A DNA stretch of 45,475 bases, taken from positions 1-45,475 of the forward strand of contig NZHE01000004.1 in NCBI GenBank assembly GCA_002691145.1. The letters are read 5' to 3'. Both the position numbers and the translations under genes were made by a program. This stretch comes from Rickettsiales bacterium. GTDB lineage: Bacteria; Pseudomonadota; Alphaproteobacteria; Methylaequorales; Methylaequoraceae. This document shows positions 44,701 to 45,475 of the stretch, one piece after another (position 1 is the stretch's first letter; each line of letters opens with the position of its first letter). The notes under the pieces are model-generated. The model ran no database searches and was not told the DNA's origin. It saw only the letters and a list, made by a program, of their open reading frames with translations.

Positions 44701-45475
44701 CGGTTTGTTTATTCCAATATTACCCGAGGTTACCGTGCCGAAGCCCGATAAGGAAAGGGTTTCTGATCCAACTAAATTAGTTATTGTGAGGTCTGACGAA
44801 TTTGAATTAGTCGTTCCATCGTAAACCCTAGATCCATCTAAAGATAAAATCCTCGGCGTTATCGATATGATACTAGATCCTCCAGAAAGAGTGTAATTAG
44901 CGGCCAATCCACCATTGGAACCATTTTGTAATGTCAAACCTGATAAATTTGTTAAGGGTTTATTATCACCTACATTGGCATTTTCAACAACACCATTCCC
45001 AGATAGGGTTAGAGTTTCACTGCCAACTAGATTATTTATTGTTGGTAGGTCAGCAGCTATTGCGGTTGAAGAGCCATTATATTGTCTAGAACCCCCGCTT
45101 AGACTGACAACTCTTTTATTGATAGTAAAGTTGTGGGTCCCCCCTGTGAGTGTATAGTTTGAAGCAGACCCACTACTATTATCAATACTGATTCCGGACA
45201 GATTATTAATAGTATAACTTCCTGCATTGGCCGAGCTTGTAGAAGCTGTTCCTGAATGAACTAGTATTTCACTTCCTGCCAGATTAGATAGTGTAATTGT
45301 ATTTGCAAGTGCATTAGTATTAGCATCATAGACTTTCGATCCTGAAGAATTCAAAGGACGTTGAGTAACAGTAAGCTGATGCGTTCCACCTGATAGAGTG
45401 TAGTTTGCGGCTAGCCCGCCATTGGAACCATCAGCAAGCGCTAGTGTTCCCACAGACACTGTCTTGTTTGATCCA
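38791..45475 (-). CDS. Giant YDG-repeat surface protein / adhesin, C-terminal part (5' end beyond window)
   Basis: The frame is open to the window edge, with in-frame codons continuing the repeat up to base 45475, so the true start lies outside. At least 2,227 residues are visible. Apart from the last 65, they are tandem repeats of about 81 aa built on [LI]SGSR-x-YDGTTN-x4-SDL, NLVSGETL-x-LSG-G, SNYTLSGGT, as in the YDG/MBG-type domains of filamentous-haemagglutinin-like exoproteins. The product is Ser/Gly/Thr/Asn-rich and low in Lys, unlike its neighbours, and base composition is visibly less AT-rich. The tail has RGRPGSRTRAG and ends CIMTDGFCN. There is no autotransporter barrel, so two-partner or other export is likely. 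Role in attachment is inferred. Confidence 0.88.
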   Translation of the reverse strand, partial: GSNKTVSVGTLALADGSNGGLAANYTLSGGTHQLTVTQRPLNSSGSKVYDANTNALANTITLSNLAGSEILVHSGTASTSSANAGSYTINNLSGISIDNSSGSASNYTLTGGTHNFTINKRVVSLSGGSRQYNGSSTAIAADLPTINNLVGSETLTLSGNGVVENANVGDNKPLTNLSGLTLQNGSNGGLAANYTLSGGSSIISITPRILSLDGSRVYDGTTNSNSSDLTITNLVGSETLSLSGFGTVTSGNIGINKPISLNTLSLSNGSGSASNYTLIGGTHTYDVTSRTVTYSGTKVYDGATSVNGSDLTTISNLATGESLSIAGLGTISSANVGAGKSVTTGTLSLQNGTGLASNYTLGSGTFDVTQRWVNITGNKTYDGNTSVTASSLTLGNLVSGESLTISGSGSVSSSSVGLDKAITLGTLALGNTGSGTASNYTFGNTSFEITQRVLNASGSRAYNGSTNVTSSDLTLNNLVGSETITFSGSGTISSAEVENNKSVTSDGFSISNGSGAASNYTLSGGSFTLSVTTRPLTLSGSRLYNGNTTVSNSDLNTFSNIVSGETLGLSGSGSVSSANTGNSKSVTLGTLALQNGSGSASNYSISSASLSVNPVAVSLSGSRTYDGSSQATASDLTISGLIGSETLVLSGAGTITSSAVANNYDVSQGSLSLGDGSNGGLASNYTLNGSTKILNITPRILNISGTRVYDGTTNAVSSDLTLSNLVGSETLDLSGNGTITSANVGNNKSVSLNTLSINNDTGVASNYTLNGGTHQLSVSQRSISMSGSRSYNGSTTVNSSDLNVFNNLVSGETLDITGSGTVSSANVGSSKSVTIGSLSLSNGTGSSANYTLGSATLDITQKSLTISGSKVYDGTNVIQGSNLSTFSGIVSGETLSMTGSGTVASANIGNDKTVTNTSLQLLDGSGSASNYSIANTISADITLRPVNLSGSRVYDGTTDAAASDLSLSNLVSGENISLSGTGTLGSAAVGSQTITNIGSLEISDGSSSASNYSLTGTLSMAITKRSVTVKGSKFYDGTTNAAASNLTSFTNLVSGETLSLSGIGSVASSSVGTNKSVSHQTLTLANGSGAASNYSLGNITININQRILSLDGIRAFDGNTTVSSSDISTFGNIVSGESLILLGSGTVTNANAGMNKSLTLGSLSLSDGSGNASNYTLSGGTHTFDISQLSVNVTGSKIYDGTTTVNGSTLTLTNLVSGEAVSLTGSGSVTSAAVGDNKTVSTGSLALTGSGSGNYTLSNYTTSFEIFQRPLNLSGSRAYDGSTNAAASDLSSSNLVSGETLNLSGTGSVLSAAVGSNKEISVGSLSLSNGSGTASNYTLTGGTHQLSISQRQITISGSRVYDGTTNASPSDLTSFSNLVGSESLTLSGTGSVGTATPGSNKNVTFNDLSLISGTGVSSNYNLSSATLTIVQRPVNLSGTRVYDGSTNAIASDLTTLGNLVSGETLNLSGTGTLASAAVGSNKSVSIGTLALSDGSGESDNYTLSGGTLELGVTTRNITISGSKSYDGNNIVSNSSISTFSNLVSGESLTITGSGTISSGAVGSNKTISLGTFTLANGSGAASNYNLSSGTISVTKRVINLSGSKTYNGTTSVTALDINTFGNIVTGETLSLSGTGSVSSSTAENNKTLTLGTIALSDGSGSVSNYTLSSGTHQINITRRPVDLGGTRVYNGSTNATASDLTTLGNLVSGETLNLSGTGILASAAVGSDKSVSVGTLALSDGSGESDNYTLSGGTLLLDVTQKDISLSGSRVYDGTNVANSGSFSTFSGLIGSETLSVSGSGTVLSALVESNKVVALGDLALADGSGAATNYNLNGATLTISKRPINVTLTRVYDGTTNISGSDDPSIENLIGNETLTLSGSGSIGSSGAANGKSVTLGSLALSSGTGSESNYTLTGGTHQANINKRPVNLSGTRIYDGTTNASSSDLGSFGNLISGETLTLSGTGVLGSKDVETNKSVNVGSLTLGSNSGNASNYTLSGGTLQLSITPKSITASGTRAYNGTTSAQGADFSRFTGLISGDSVQMSGTGSFSSASVGSKGVTIGSLRSNNSNYYISDATLIVSKRLFNLTGRRNPGGSLSVNSSELSFGNLALGESLLLSGEGYINNSDELGSYTINRGTLVIGDGSGLASNYDFGNLTFNILRGRPGSRTRAGILLRLQELSNINDKLFPSKTTHSAKGGHSRRVTVTSTDQSISVSPCIMTDGFCN
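38989..45475 (-). repeat. Tandem array of about 26 repeats of about 243 bp inside the adhesin gene
   Basis: Successive Y-[DN]-G units recur every 80-82 residues (about 243-247 bp). I count 26 anchor motifs, the last one degenerate (GRRNPGGS). Most repeats are diverged at DNA level, but two (40211-40440 and 40952-41180, three units apart) are nearly identical, pointing to recent duplication or gene conversion. Some units carry an NGGLAANY insertion before the terminal strand. The array probably extends beyond the window. Confidence 0.88.

Noticed and set aside
38989-45475. CRISPR array or satellite repeat
   Set aside because: The periodicity is about 243 bp, lies within one long open frame and is conserved at protein level rather than as identical short repeats with spacers.

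Overview
The window looks like a chromosomal segment of a streamlined, very AT-rich alphaproteobacterium. Short spacers, overlapping genes and homopolymer-rich coding sequence recall SAR11 / HIMB59 / AEGEAN-169-type marine lineages. The evidence is gene content: a system I cytochrome c maturation operon divergent from aconitase, a YqaA-DsbB-Coq7 run, FdxA, CarD, IalB, DUF6134 and a SUV3-like helicase. The exact clade cannot be fixed from sequence alone.

Bases 1-6555 are a tRNA-associated accessory region. An intact tRNA-Leu(CAA) at 6469-6555 (minus) has two displaced copies of its 3' 60 bp at 4459-4518 (identical) and 55-114 (two mismatches). This divides the region into two tandem cargo units and no integrase is visible. 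The outer unit holds a restriction-modification operon: C5 cytosine methyltransferase, HNH endonuclease, second C5 methyltransferase. That operon is itself bracketed by two copies of a second tRNA 3' half, of tRNA-His(GTG) type, at 357-402 and 4268-4304, so the unit looks nested or composite. The inner unit holds one gene, a 594-aa protein joining Sel1-like repeats to a C-terminal AlbA_2/Schlafen-type domain. It is the best candidate here for an undescribed defence gene.

Bases 6600-24400 are core genome. They hold yqaA-like, dsbB, coq7, a lipoprotein, a sedoheptulose-phosphate isomerase, tRNA-Arg(CCT), two tandem PagL-like lipid A deacylases, an M48 protease, carD, fdxA, a SUV3-like helicase and acnA. 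The complete ccmABCDEFGHI operon follows, including a 55-codon ccmD.

Bases 24374-26618 encode p-aminobenzoate synthesis (pabB-pabC, minus). Both genes are broken by one extra base in a homopolymer (A11 in pabB, U9 in pabC, mRNA sense). Removing that base restores full-length proteins, so this is shared decay, slippage rescue or assembly error.

Bases 26680-38757 continue with an FAD oxidoreductase, a lone cyclic-nucleotide-binding domain, a divergent PolA-like/replication-type protein, yggT, folD, argG, ialB, two EamA transporters, an aldo/keto reductase, Bax inhibitor-1, DUF6134, an SDR, an NTF2-like protein and a DUF3833 lipoprotein. Several convergent pairs overlap at their stops.

From 38791 to the window end runs the C-terminal 2,200+ residues of a giant surface protein on the minus strand. 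It consists of about 26 YDG-type repeats of about 81 aa and ends in the only two cysteines of the visible protein. Its N-terminus lies outside the window.
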